Source of the DNA: Ktedonosporobacter rubrisoli | GTDB taxonomy: Bacteria; Chloroflexota; Ktedonobacteria; Ktedonobacterales; Ktedonobacteraceae | Reading direction: 5' to 3' | Length of the DNA stretch: 64,000 bases | NCBI RefSeq assembly: GCF_004208415.1 | Contig: NZ_CP035758.1 | Location: 8,432,001-8,496,000 of the forward strand | Shown here: positions 15,324 to 24,252 of the stretch, one piece after another | How positions within the stretch are numbered: position 1 is the first letter of the stretch | Layout of the letters: every line of letters starts with the position of its first letter | The notes under the pieces: generated by a model | What the model was told of the DNA's origin: nothing | What the model saw: the letters and a program-made list of their open reading frames with translations, nothing else | The model's database searches: none | Position numbers and translations under genes: made by a program

Positions 15324-15779
15324 ATGACGACAAAAAATAAGACGGCAGGAACGGTTGCAACAACGACGAAATCGAATCTGGGACGCCTGATTAATCTGGT
15401 GATCGGAGACGCGCTGGTATTCCTCATATTTGCCGCGCTGGGACGGCGCAGCCATGGCGAGGCGGCTGGCTTAGATGCCTTGCTCCAAATCGCTTTAACT
15501 GCGCTCCCGTTTGCGCTTGCCTGGTTTGTGGTCGCGCCCTTCCTGAAGGTATATCGCCGCGACGTGGATACCGACCCGCTGAGGATGGTGAAACGTACTC
15601 TCCTGGCCTGGGTCTGTGCCTGGCCGGTCGCCCTGATTCTGCGTAGCGTTTTTGTGGATCATGCTATTGTGCCCTTGACATTTGCCCTGATCTCACTGCT
15701 GGCCAATGCCCTGCTCTTGCTCATCTGGCGCTGGCCATTTTCGCTTATGCAGCGTATGCGCCAAAAGGAGGGTCGCTAG
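15324..15779 (+). CDS. DUF3054-like membrane protein
   Basis: 151 residues with four hydrophobic helices: LVIGDALVFLIFAALGRRSH, then ALTALPFALAWFVVAPFL, LAWVCAWPVALILRSVF and LTFALISLLANALLLLIWRW. The GDALVFLIFAxxGRxSHG opening and the WFxxAPFLGxY-like segment are typical of the DUF3054 family, which has no proven role. It is the last gene of the Ccm train, 26 bases after ccmD. Heme- or respiration-related function is suggested only by that position. Confidence 0.7.
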   Translation: MTTKNKTAGTVATTTKSNLGRLINLVIGDALVFLIFAALGRRSHGEAAGLDALLQIALTALPFALAWFVVAPFLKVYRRDVDTDPLRMVKRTLLAWVCAWPVALILRSVFVDHAIVPLTFALISLLANALLLLIWRWPFSLMQRMRQKEGR

Positions 15780-15814
15780 AGGGTGACAAGCCTGTGGAGA
15801 TGCCCCTGTCAGAA

Positions 15815-15843
15815 TTGACATAGCTCGGTAGGTACTGTATGAT
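15815..15843 (+). promoter_or_regulatory. Strong sigma70-type promoter
   Basis: TTGACA (15815-15820), 17-base spacer, TATGAT (15838-15843): five of six or better at both boxes. It drives the membrane-protein gene at 16009 after a leader of about 160 bases. The leader holds a possible 22-codon frame (15868-15936) without a good ribosome site. Confidence 0.75.
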
Positions 15844-16008
15844 CTTTGCGAGGTGAATAGGCGTACTATGTTCTATGCCTTTGGGCTTATTATGTCTGAT
15901 TTGATATCTACAGCCCGTATTCGTATAGTAGAGTAAGCGTTGATACATCTTCGCTCAGTCTGAAGCTAGTTTTCTGATACAGAGCGTGCTACTCTGCAGG
16001 GGGTGTTA

Positions 16009-16575
16009 ATGAGAAACCGTAATGTCTGGGGCGGTGCCGGCGGCGGCTTTTTTCTTGTGTTTTTAGCAATTGCTTTCATGGCGGGCAAAGGAAATTCGCA
16101 TTTATTCCTACCGCTATTATTCGTAGGTATTGCCTGCGTATCCTTCCTTGGTTCGCTCAGTTCACGCAAGCCGGGAGCGATCTATGGCGGCCTGCAAGCG
16201 GCGCTCTGGATGCTGGGCCTGGCTTACTGTTTCGCCTTTGGCTTCTTTCCCGCGATTCTCGTTGTCGTCGGCCTTTCGATAATTCTTGGCGCCTTTACGC
16301 GCCAGATCATGGCAGGTATCGCAGGGATGACAGGAAGCTCGTATGGGCAGCAGCCCAACTATCAGCAACCCTATGAGCGGCAGAACTCGTACCAGGAGCC
16401 GTACAGGCCTCCCCAGGGAGAGCCTTCTCCCCAGTCCTATGAGCAGGGCTATCAGGCCGCGCCCCCGCAGGCGCAGGAGACCTATCACGAGGGAGGCAAA
16501 CAGTACAACTATCCCGCGCAGTATGATCAGCCACAGGCACAATATCCTCAAGAGATGCCTCCGCAGCAGCAGTAG
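16009..16575 (+). CDS. Membrane protein with Gln/Pro/Tyr-rich tail
   Basis: 188 residues from the ATG at 16009 (AGGGGGT just upstream; a GTG two codons earlier is possible). The first 100 residues hold four short hydrophobic helices, including GGFFLVFLAIAFMAG, LFLPLLFVGIACVSFLGSL, LQAALWMLGLAYCFAFGF and FPAILVVVGLSIILGAF. The remaining 85 residues are a low-complexity tail of Gln, Pro, Tyr, Glu and Ser with repeated YQEPY / YQQPY / PQAQ units. The helical part is reminiscent of LiaI/LiaF-type envelope-stress proteins, and the next gene is a DUF4097 protein that often accompanies those. This is a tentative link; I do not recognise the family with confidence. Confidence 0.6.
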   Translation: MRNRNVWGGAGGGFFLVFLAIAFMAGKGNSHLFLPLLFVGIACVSFLGSLSSRKPGAIYGGLQAALWMLGLAYCFAFGFFPAILVVVGLSIILGAFTRQIMAGIAGMTGSSYGQQPNYQQPYERQNSYQEPYRPPQGEPSPQSYEQGYQAAPPQAQETYHEGGKQYNYPAQYDQPQAQYPQEMPPQQQ

Positions 16576-16741
16576 GGAATAATAGCAGGGGTCGGAATGC
16601 GCTAGAGCTACACGGCGCATTCCGATATCATCATAGGCCCTGATGCAACTTCTCATTCAGTCTTTTCGTACATCATATAGTTACCACTTCACTTGCTAAT
16701 GTTGCTGTTAGCTAGATTTCGTGGAGAACGAGGAGCCATTC

Positions 16742-17854
16742 ATGGGAAACCAGGAGGGGATGTTTGCCGAGCAGGGGAAGCAGGCCCAAAGCGAGAGCAG
16801 GCACAATACAGACCCGAGAGAGCAGCGCTTCGCGCCTGAACCCCATCAAGGCGAAGCAGAGCATGCATATGGTGAATACGAGGAGGGCTATGAGGGCTAT
16901 CGCGGGCCGTCCTCGGAAACGTATCGTGGCTATGAAAGAAATATAGATCCCGGCCAACTGCAGCAAGGCGGCGGGAAGATCCAGCCACAGCGAAAATCTC
17001 CAGGTGTGGGTTTGCGTGCTCTTGGCGTCGTTCTCCTGGTCGTCTTTATTGGAATAGGGCTTAGCTTTTTATTTGGCTGGCAGTTCTCCAAGGACAAGCC
17101 TATCGCCCTGAATGCCGTTACGTCTACCCGCAGCTTTGTGGTAAGCAATAGCCCTGTTCTGGCAGTTAAGAGCACGAATAGTGATATCATGGTCCATAGA
17201 GGCGATGTTGGCAAGATAGTCGTCAACGCCCGCACTTCCAAACCAGATAAGGGTAATTCTGTGCCCGTGAGCTATAGTCAGGATGGTAGCACGCTTACTG
17301 TTCAGGTAAATGGCGCGTCACCCTCGTTCTTTAATACCTCTACCAGGCTTGATATTACGGTGCCCGATACGACAAATGTACAGATTGAGGAAAACGGCGG
17401 GGATGTGTCCATCAACAATTTTAATGGGCAGATAAGCACTAATAGCGTGCATGGAGATATTCAGCTGGGCAATGTTGAGGGAAAGGCTGACCTGGTGACA
17501 AACGGTGGTGGCGATATCAGGGTTATACATTTCAAGGGCCAGATGAGCGCCAAAATACAGTACGGCGATATCGCGTTTAAAGACAGTACTTTGAGCGGTC
17601 AGTCGCACTTAGAGGCGGCCAGTGGCGATGTCAGTTTCGGCGGCTCTTTAAATCCCAGTGGCACTTACAGTATGAGCACTAGCTCTGGTGATATTAACGT
17701 ATCGCTTCCCCAGGATGCGGCAGTGCAGATCACTCATTCGACATCTGGCGACTATCACAATAAGTTTGATAGCGACACGCTTGGAAATAGCCCGCGCGCT
17801 TCCTTGCAGCTGATCTCAAAGAGCGGTGGGGACATAACTGTAGGCAAGCAGTAA
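16742..17854 (+). CDS. DUF4097-like membrane-anchored beta-helix protein
   Basis: 370 residues from ATG 16742 (GAGGAG six bases before; an in-frame GTG at 16721 is weaker). The N-terminal 85 residues are hydrophilic, with EYEEGYEGYRG-like Tyr/Glu/Gly repeats. A membrane helix follows (ALGVVLLVVFIGIGLSFLFG). The external part is a right-handed ladder of short strands: SNSPVLAVKSTNSDIMVHRG, NGGDVSINNFNGQISTNSVH, GDIQLGNVEGKADL, GDIRVIHFKGQMSAKI, ASGDVSFGGSL, SSGDINVSLP and SGGDITVGKQ. That xxGDIxxxxxxG ladder is the DUF4097 pattern, considered adhesin-like or envelope-stress related. A strong terminator follows. Confidence 0.8.
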   Translation: MGNQEGMFAEQGKQAQSESRHNTDPREQRFAPEPHQGEAEHAYGEYEEGYEGYRGPSSETYRGYERNIDPGQLQQGGGKIQPQRKSPGVGLRALGVVLLVVFIGIGLSFLFGWQFSKDKPIALNAVTSTRSFVVSNSPVLAVKSTNSDIMVHRGDVGKIVVNARTSKPDKGNSVPVSYSQDGSTLTVQVNGASPSFFNTSTRLDITVPDTTNVQIEENGGDVSINNFNGQISTNSVHGDIQLGNVEGKADLVTNGGGDIRVIHFKGQMSAKIQYGDIAFKDSTLSGQSHLEAASGDVSFGGSLNPSGTYSMSTSSGDINVSLPQDAAVQITHSTSGDYHNKFDSDTLGNSPRASLQLISKSGGDITVGKQ

Positions 17855-17903
17855 TAATATACTGTACCCAGACAATTGCTCTTTGTCACCGCGCTCGTAC
17901 AAG

Positions 17904-17936
17904 GCTACCGGAGGAATACCCTCCGGTAGCTTTTTT
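17904..17936 (+). terminator. Rho-independent terminator
   Basis: An 11-bp perfect stem, GCTACCGGAGG (17904-17914) with CCTCCGGTAGC (17920-17930), has a 5-base loop and is followed directly by TTTTTT. It ends the DUF4097 transcript, 50 bases past the stop codon, and separates it from the convergent cyclase gene. Confidence 0.93.
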
Positions 17937-17963
17937 GTCTACATGTTAGCAAAGCAAGGCTGC

Positions 17964-20900
17964 CTATTCAGTGGGAGAGACAGGCAGCTTCGCCGCCACG
18001 GCCTCCAGGCGGCGCAAGTACTGGCGATCCTGCAACTGCTCAAGGATGGGGCGAGCGCGGGCAAGCTGCTTGCTATCGCCTGTGCGCTGGGCCAGCACAA
18101 TGCGCGAGCGGGCCGCGAGAACAGGCAAATTGTGGCTTTCGGCCTCATCGATAGCCTTAGCGAATTGCTCCATATTCTCATCTGCCAGGGCTTGCGCGAG
18201 AGCCAGGCTTATGGTATCCAGCTCGCCAACGCCGAGAAGATTTTTTGGCCGCAATAAGGCCTTTGGGATGGGCCAGCCGCGCTCGATAAACAGGAATCTG
18301 TGCAAGATTATATCCTCACCAAAAGGGATATCTGCAGTGGGAGGGCTATCCGTCTGGAGCATGGTCAGAAACGTGGAGAGGGCAAAACCGTGTGGCAGAG
18401 AGATACGGGAGAGGATGGCCGACATTCGCTCTATGCTGGCCTGATCTTCGCGGGCCAGCGCTATCATCAACAGGGCCAGATAGCCGGAGATTGCAAAGCG
18501 CAGCAAGGTTTTATCGTGCTGAGCCTGATAATGCCAGGTCTCCAGGGCCGCTTGTAGCTTGCCGTTGTCGTTCCAGTGTCCAGAGATATAGGCAACGATA
18601 AGTGCGTCAGCGATCCCCGAGCCAAGATGAAGTAAGGATTGGCCGGGACCGATACGCGCCAGCTCCTCTTCTAGTGTAGCAATCCCAAGATCATAATGGC
18701 CGTCAAGCATACTGGCAGTGGCAACCATATGCACGGCATCGCCGCGCTCCATCGCCGTTAGCTCGGGGGCCGCAAGACGCCTCTGCGAGGCTTCGAGGAC
18801 CGCCTGATACTTGCCAAGGCGTAGCGAGAGCGACGCATAGCCGTCAAGCGCCTCGCTGAAGTCGCTCCAGCTCTGTTTACGCTCGAAATACTCAGCAGCC
18901 TGTAGACCGACGTCCCGCAGTTCCTCCCAGCGCCCCGGATCAGTCTGTGGCGTATGGCTAACAAGAAAGATTTTGGCAACGCGACTATGCCAGAGCTCGT
19001 CTTCGTCGTTAGCTACCTCGGCCAGTTCCTTCATCTTCTGAGATATTGCTAACAGCTCCTCCTGGCTGTATTCGAGTGAGGAGCCACCACGGGTGAGCTG
19101 GATCAATAGCTTGCGCAAAAGGCGTGCGCCTGTCAGCGGATCGGCTTGCGTGGTCTCGCCGGTCTGGCGCCATAGCTCCAGAGCCTTAGCGTAAGCATCG
19201 ACAGCAACTGAGCCCCAGCCGGCACAATCGCCAAGGAACTCTAATAGCTCGATCTGCGCAGGCGCGGAGGCGATGTCAACGGCGCCCTTAAGATAGTTCT
19301 GTGCCTCGGCAAAAGCTCCAGCGTTGCTGGCCAGTCTCCCGGCCCGTTTTAGGGCGCTAAGGATGGTCTCCTCGGGAACTGGTAGTTTCAGGGCAATGGC
19401 CGATTGGCGTGAGAGCTTGACCGCCTCAAGATAGTGATAGGCGATGGATTCCGCCTGTAGATTGGCAGGTTGATCCGTCTGGCTTTCTAGCCACGTTGCA
19501 ATGCAGGCATGCAGGCGAATGCGCTCGGCGCGCGAGAGCGTGCTATAAATCACATCGCGAATCGTCACATGCGAGAAGGCAAAGGCTGCACCCTCATCGA
19601 GCACAAGCAGCCCGCGTAAGAGCAGTTCATCAAGGGCCGCCTCGATTTCGGGCTGACTGTACTCGGCCTGCACGGCCTGCAGCATTTCGGCGCGAAAGGT
19701 CCGGGTCGCCACTGAAGCTGTTTGCAGGATGCGGCGTTCGCGAGTGGCTAAGAGGTCGCAGCGGGCCAGGATCGCGGCATGAATGGTATCGGGCAGCGTA
19801 ATTGCGCTTATGTCAGCCGGAGTGTGTTCCGACAGGCCACGGATAAGCTCAAGGGCGAAGAAAGGATTGCCGGCCGAGCGCGTAATAATTTGCGCGCAAG
19901 CGGCCTCCGCAGCATCGGGCAGCAGATGCCTGGCTAGTTCGCCTATATGGGCATCGGGCAGCGGTGGCAGGGCCAGCGAGAGAAAGTTCGGGCGCCCGCC
20001 TCCCCATTGTGGGCGACGGTCAAAGAGCTCGGCCCGTGTGGTAGTAATCAGTAAAACCGGAGCCTGGATGCGCATATCGATGGTGCGCTCGATAAAATCA
20101 AGCTGGCTATCGGTAGCCCAGTGAAGATCTTCGATGACGATAATATGCGGAACATGCTGAGCCAGGGACTCAATGAGGAGGCGCCAGGCAATGAATGAGC
20201 CTTCCTGATCAACCTTGCCAGCATTTTCCAGACCCAGCGAGGCCAGGATGGTATCCGTCAGCTGGATGGCATCCCTCTCCCGATGGCTGTTATCTCTAAA
20301 GGCCTGGATGAGCTGAGCACGCTTCGTCTCCTCCCCGAGCAAGCCATTGAGCAGGGCGCGACTGCTGCCCATGGTCTGGCCAAAGGGCTGATTATGCTGT
20401 ATCGTCACGTGGCATTGTGTGGTGGGAGAGAGCCGTTTGAGGAACTCCTCGATCAGCCGGGTCTTTCCCAATCCGGCAGGCGCCAGCAGGCAAACTATCT
20501 GCGGACGGCGTTCTTCCTGCACGCGCCTCCAGAGGAGATCAAGCTGTTGCAAATCGTATGTGCGGCCCATGAAGGGCGGGCTTTCATCCAGCGGCGTCAG
20601 GCGTCGGCTGGCTAGAGGAAAGATACGTAATGGCTGGCGTTTCCCTTTTACCTCAATCTGGCGCGCTTCCTTAAACAGAAAATTTCTGCGTGTGGCTCCC
20701 CTTGTGCGCTCGCTGGCAACGATCTCGCCCGGAGCTGCGTGCTGCTGCAAGCGGGCAGCAGTATTTACGGCGTCTCCGGTAACCAGAAAGTCGCCGCGTG
20801 AGACATCGCTTGTCGCGATCACCTCACCTGTGTTGACCCCGATACGCAACTGAAAGTCCTCGCCCAGCACATTATCTTGCTCGACAGCCTGGCACAGCGC

Positions 20901-21146
20901 CAGGGCCGCGGCCAGCGCTCGCTCGGCATCATCTTCATGGGCGTATGGCAGGCCGAAAACTGCCATCACGGCGTCCCCAATGAACTTTTCTAGCGTGCCT
21001 CCATGGCTGGATATAACCTCGCGAGCGTGGTCATAATAGCGGCTCATTAAAGCGCGTACGTCCTCGGGATCAAGCGTTTCGCCAAGGGCTGTTGAACCGG
21101 TCACATCGGCAAAGAAAATAGTAACGAGTTTTCTCTCTTCTTGCAT
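17964..21146 (-). CDS. Class III nucleotidyl cyclase - AAA ATPase - TPR protein
   Basis: 1060 residues. Residues 1-165 are a class III adenylate/guanylate cyclase homology domain. FFADVTGSTAL and KFIGDAVMAVFG carry the two metal-binding Asp, and VNTAARLQ holds the Asn/Arg of the active site, so it should be catalytically competent as a homodimer. About 185-560 is an AAA_16-type STAND-like ATPase (PFMGR entry, Walker A PAGLGKTRL near 222, Walker B IVIEDLHW near 335). The remaining 500 residues are helical repeats of TPR type. Such giant proteins are abundant in Chloroflexota and actinobacteria and are thought to couple ligand- or partner-binding to second-messenger production. Single gene, GGGGAAG before the ATG. 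Confidence 0.9.
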   Translation of the reverse strand: MQEERKLVTIFFADVTGSTALGETLDPEDVRALMSRYYDHAREVISSHGGTLEKFIGDAVMAVFGLPYAHEDDAERALAAALALCQAVEQDNVLGEDFQLRIGVNTGEVIATSDVSRGDFLVTGDAVNTAARLQQHAAPGEIVASERTRGATRRNFLFKEARQIEVKGKRQPLRIFPLASRRLTPLDESPPFMGRTYDLQQLDLLWRRVQEERRPQIVCLLAPAGLGKTRLIEEFLKRLSPTTQCHVTIQHNQPFGQTMGSSRALLNGLLGEETKRAQLIQAFRDNSHRERDAIQLTDTILASLGLENAGKVDQEGSFIAWRLLIESLAQHVPHIIVIEDLHWATDSQLDFIERTIDMRIQAPVLLITTTRAELFDRRPQWGGGRPNFLSLALPPLPDAHIGELARHLLPDAAEAACAQIITRSAGNPFFALELIRGLSEHTPADISAITLPDTIHAAILARCDLLATRERRILQTASVATRTFRAEMLQAVQAEYSQPEIEAALDELLLRGLLVLDEGAAFAFSHVTIRDVIYSTLSRAERIRLHACIATWLESQTDQPANLQAESIAYHYLEAVKLSRQSAIALKLPVPEETILSALKRAGRLASNAGAFAEAQNYLKGAVDIASAPAQIELLEFLGDCAGWGSVAVDAYAKALELWRQTGETTQADPLTGARLLRKLLIQLTRGGSSLEYSQEELLAISQKMKELAEVANDEDELWHSRVAKIFLVSHTPQTDPGRWEELRDVGLQAAEYFERKQSWSDFSEALDGYASLSLRLGKYQAVLEASQRRLAAPELTAMERGDAVHMVATASMLDGHYDLGIATLEEELARIGPGQSLLHLGSGIADALIVAYISGHWNDNGKLQAALETWHYQAQHDKTLLRFAISGYLALLMIALAREDQASIERMSAILSRISLPHGFALSTFLTMLQTDSPPTADIPFGEDIILHRFLFIERGWPIPKALLRPKNLLGVGELDTISLALAQALADENMEQFAKAIDEAESHNLPVLAARSRIVLAQRTGDSKQLARARPILEQLQDRQYLRRLEAVAAKLPVSPTE

Positions 21147-21284
21147 TCTGATCTTCCCCGAGTAGCAAACTCATACGTCATCTGTCGCGTATGTGCTTGT
21201 GGCATAAATAGCTGAAGCGCTTTCATTATAACAAAAAGAGGAGCAGAATAGAATATAGATTATCGATCGGAGAAAAGCAGAGAA

Positions 21285-21776
21285 CTAAGGGGAAAGGTGC
21301 ATATGCCGTTTCCCAATCATTCCCCCGATGGTTCCCCCTGCTACGGCAAAGATAATACCAACCAGATTGATGAGCGTGATATAAGAGATGACGGCGAGCA
21401 CGAGAACGTTGAGCGGGAGTAATAGCGATTCGGTAGGTAGATCTCCGCTGGTCCAGATATGCAGGCCGGTGATTATGGCCAGAAGCAGCGTACTGGAAAC
21501 GCCAATAGCCAGGCCTATCCGACTTCCCATCGTAATGCGCTGCGTGTGTAGTGAGGCCTGTAGGCCAGGCAAGACGGGAGCCAGCAAGTAGAGGACAAAA
21601 GAGAGAATCACCCATTTGGAGGAAAATAGATTGTTGTCGTTTAGAAAGATAAGAGCGTACTGAATAATACTCAGTGGGATACCAAATAGTCCAGCCCAGA
21701 GCCAGGATTTATTCTTTGAAGCTCCCGCTTTATCCTGGTTTTCCATATATCTTAATAGCATGTATCTCTTACCCAT
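21285..21776 (-). CDS. Four-helix membrane protein, unknown family
   Basis: 163 residues from ATG 21776 (GAGG seven bases upstream); Met at 21761 and 21746 are alternatives. Hydrophobic helices: LWAGLFGIPLSIIQYALIFL, WVILSFVLYLLAPVLPGL, IGLAIGVSSTLLLAIITGL, and a long C-terminal stretch VLVLAVISYITLINLVGIIF with AVAGGTIGGMIGKR. The last GGxIGGxIGK segment resembles glycine-rich helix ends of small carriers, but no family is recognised. Isolated on the minus strand between the cyclase gene and a 330-base gap. Confidence 0.6.
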   Translation of the reverse strand: MGKRYMLLRYMENQDKAGASKNKSWLWAGLFGIPLSIIQYALIFLNDNNLFSSKWVILSFVLYLLAPVLPGLQASLHTQRITMGSRIGLAIGVSSTLLLAIITGLHIWTSGDLPTESLLLPLNVLVLAVISYITLINLVGIIFAVAGGTIGGMIGKRHMHLSP

Positions 21777-22110
21777 CTATTTGCCTCGCTTAATTAATTG
21801 GAGCCGTTAGCATGATAATAGTGTGAATTTATTATCATTGTAGCAGAAAACAGGCAAAATAGATAGTGGTAATTGCTGTTGAAAACGCATATAGTAGTGC
21901 AAAACAGTAGAAAAGCCTCTAAACATGAGCTCTATTGCGCGGTGTAGGAAATAAAAATGCATCTTATACAGCTAAAATGATAAGAAAATATCCATAATGG
22001 TACGTATGGGTAGGTACAAATAGCTAATATGGTGAGGTATGACGAGCAGGGGATATGATAGTACTATAGAGCGGTTAATGGTAGAGTATAGTCTGCGAAA
22101 AGGAAAAAAC
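21777..22110. other. AT-rich divergent intergenic region
   Basis: 334 bases between the divergently read membrane protein and GNAT genes. It is clearly AT-richer than the flanking genes and should contain both promoters. I see no convincingly spaced -35/-10 pair and no gene. Confidence 0.5.
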
Positions 22111-22665
22111 ATGAGTATCGTTTCGGCAAAGCAAGTCAGATTGAAGACGGGAAAAACTATCGATATTCGTTCTGCACAGACTGAGGATGCCAGGCAGGTG
22201 CTTATGCTCGCACATTCTGTAATGGCGGAGAGCGCGTTTCTGCTCACGACCCCTGAGGAGTTTCGCTACACGATTGAGGATGAGAAGCTCTGGATTCAAA
22301 ATGTCTGTGCTTCGCTGGCTGATGTGATCATTCTTGCCGAGAATGATCATCAACTGATTGGGATGCTCAATTTTATGCATGGCGTACGCAAGCGTATAGC
22401 TCATCAAGGGGAACTGGGCATGAGCGTTGCCGCGCAATGGCGTGGGCAAGGAGTAGGTAAGGCCTTGCTTCAAAGCTTAATTGAATGGGGAGAGGCGCAC
22501 CCTCTCATCGAGAAGCTCTGTTTGCAGGTCTTCGCCAGCAACACGCGAGCTATCGCGCTTTATACCTCGTTAGGCTTTGAGCAAGAAGGCAGGCTTAAAC
22601 GCCAGATAAAATTGTTGGATGGCACATATGTCGATCTCCTGGCGATGGCCAGATTTGTCAAATGA
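22111..22665 (+). CDS. GNAT-family N-acetyltransferase
   Basis: 184 residues from ATG 22111, where AAAAGGA precedes the codon by about seven bases; the frame is open from 22039. The fold markers are IDIRSAQTEDARQVLML (first strand and helix), motif A LGMSVAAQWRGQGVGKALLQ with the acetyl-CoA pyrophosphate loop RGQGVGKA, motif B KLCLQVFASNTRAIALYTSL, and GFEQEGRLKRQIKL. That arrangement is like RimJ/PhnO-type protein or small-molecule acetyltransferases; the substrate is unknown. Single gene. Confidence 0.85.
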   Translation: MSIVSAKQVRLKTGKTIDIRSAQTEDARQVLMLAHSVMAESAFLLTTPEEFRYTIEDEKLWIQNVCASLADVIILAENDHQLIGMLNFMHGVRKRIAHQGELGMSVAAQWRGQGVGKALLQSLIEWGEAHPLIEKLCLQVFASNTRAIALYTSLGFEQEGRLKRQIKLLDGTYVDLLAMARFVK

Positions 22666-22680
22666 GCTATCTTTCAGCTT

Positions 22681-24194
22681 GTACTCGATTTAGCTTTATC
22701 TTCTCCTGTCCTGGACCAAAAACACGCCCTGAAAGAATCTCATTCTAGCCCCGCTCGCTCAAAGAAGCGGAGCAAAGACAAAATTGGAAAAGACTGCCGA
22801 ACCGGAACCTCCCTTATCCTGTGAGGAAAAGAGTGTAACATACCCATAAGGATTGTTGGAATCGCTGGTGGAAGCGACCTGCTTTCCATTCAAAATAAGG
22901 CTCTGCTGTTTGTCTTTGGCTGTAACGGTCATCGTATATTTATCGCTGTGAGGAATCGTGCCTGAGCTCAGAGTAGAAATTTTGCTTGGGCTATCATAGC
23001 GATCTACTTCCCAATGATCCGGCTGATGCGTGTCGCTCGGGCGGCAGATGAAAAAGCGGTAACCAGAGTTATCGCCTCTGAATATATGAGCTCCAAGGCC
23101 TGCGCAGCCATCACTGCCGAGCTGGCTGGTATCGATTTGAACGGAAACGCTGTAATCGTTAGGCATGTTATCGTCATACAGATGGAAGAACTCTTCATAG
23201 AGGAACCCTGAGCTGTTATTGATCATAAAGAGTTGCCCGTTATCCTGGCATCTCAGGCTAAGATTATTTCCTGCACTAAGAACGCGAGGTGGGTCCCACA
23301 TGGCTCCTCCTTTATCACAATCGAAGCCGGGGACACGCGCCTCGTATGGCATCTGGGCTTTGTCGATGGCTTGAGCGATATTTGGAGGTGTAATTTGCGC
23401 GGTGAGTGGTGCCAGGCTGCTCTTGTCGGGCAATGGAACGTAGCTGAAATGCGAGAAAAGCGCGGAGACCGGCTGTTGATCACTTCCGTTGGACATCCAG
23501 AAGCCTACGGCAAAGTTGTTGGCGAAGGTAGGGTCCGTGGCTGTCGTGACCGGGCGACCATTGACGCTAAAGCGCATAAGAGCGCCTTCTACCTCGGCGG
23601 TGAGCGTGAAGGCTTTGAGGGACTCAGGGAGGTAGCCCCCGGCTAGATGGTACTCGAAATTCTCTTTGTCGTTCCCATAGCGCTCTACTATCCAGCTCCC
23701 CATAGCAGAGACAGCGAAAACATCATAGCCATAAGCTGGGTATTGAGTATGCACGATAAGGCCGGCCCAGGCATAATCCTGGGGAGAGCTAATGCGTGCG
23801 TCAACTTGCACGCGGTAATTTTTGGGAAACTTTGTGCTCTTGTCAGCATTGGGACCGAGAAAGTAAACCTTGCTGGGCTCATAATAGTCGCCGCTGCGCG
23901 TTAGCTGCGTACCATCCATCTGGCAGGAGAGCGTGGTGTATTTATCCTGCACAATATTTTTTTTGTCCTGCGTGTAGTATTGCTTCGCAACGTCCCATTG
24001 GCCGGACCCGTGATCGCATTGTGGCCCTGGTGCGTTCGTTGTATAACCGGGATGGGGAATCTGGGCAGGTGCAGTCGGAGACTCGTTGCAGGCCGGGAGA
24101 AACAGGCTCAGCACGAAGGTCAGAGCAATAAGGCTGGCTAATTGCACAGGGCTGCAGTGTTGTATAGATTTCATCAGCAAATCCTCATTTATTG
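22681..24194. repeat. Tandem duplication unit, downstream copy
   Basis: Runs from GTACTCGATTTAGCTTT to CAAATCCTCATTTATTG and matches 24253-25772 base for base over most of its length. It includes the whole lipoprotein gene, about 70 bases of 3' flank and 20 bases of 5' leader. A 6-base indel lies in the 3' flank. Confidence 0.9.
22759..24174 (-). CDS. Two-domain LamG-like lipoprotein, copy A
   Basis: 471 residues from the ATG at 24174 (GAGG eight bases before; an upstream TTG adds two residues). There is a signal peptide with lipobox LFLPAC-N, so it is lipid-anchored outside the membrane. The rest is two related halves: CDHGSGQWDV...YTTLSCQ...NYRVQVDARI...GLIVH, and FDCDKGGAMWDPPRVLSAGN...LSLRCQ...DYSVSVQIDT...GLGAH. 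Both end in a RFSVNGRPV / LILNGKQV strand, as in concanavalin/LamG or 3-keto-disaccharide-hydrolase-like beta-sandwich domains that bind or cut carbohydrate. No catalytic residues are recognised, so glycan binding is a guess. It is the second of two tandem paralogs, most likely transcribed from the promoter of copy B. Confidence 0.75.
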   Translation of the reverse strand: MKSIQHCSPVQLASLIALTFVLSLFLPACNESPTAPAQIPHPGYTTNAPGPQCDHGSGQWDVAKQYYTQDKKNIVQDKYTTLSCQMDGTQLTRSGDYYEPSKVYFLGPNADKSTKFPKNYRVQVDARISSPQDYAWAGLIVHTQYPAYGYDVFAVSAMGSWIVERYGNDKENFEYHLAGGYLPESLKAFTLTAEVEGALMRFSVNGRPVTTATDPTFANNFAVGFWMSNGSDQQPVSALFSHFSYVPLPDKSSLAPLTAQITPPNIAQAIDKAQMPYEARVPGFDCDKGGAMWDPPRVLSAGNNLSLRCQDNGQLFMINNSSGFLYEEFFHLYDDNMPNDYSVSVQIDTSQLGSDGCAGLGAHIFRGDNSGYRFFICRPSDTHQPDHWEVDRYDSPSKISTLSSGTIPHSDKYTMTVTAKDKQQSLILNGKQVASTSDSNNPYGYVTLFSSQDKGGSGSAVFSNFVFAPLL

Positions 24195-24252
24195 ATAAAA
24201 GAGCGGGAGCCAGGGACGGCAGGCTAGCTGCCTGCGCATAGCCTCGCAGCCC

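Noticed and set aside
15868-15936. 22-codon leader peptide before the membrane-protein gene at 16009
   Set aside because: ATG present in the mRNA leader, but the ribosome site is poor and no regulatory codon run or attenuator hairpin follows.
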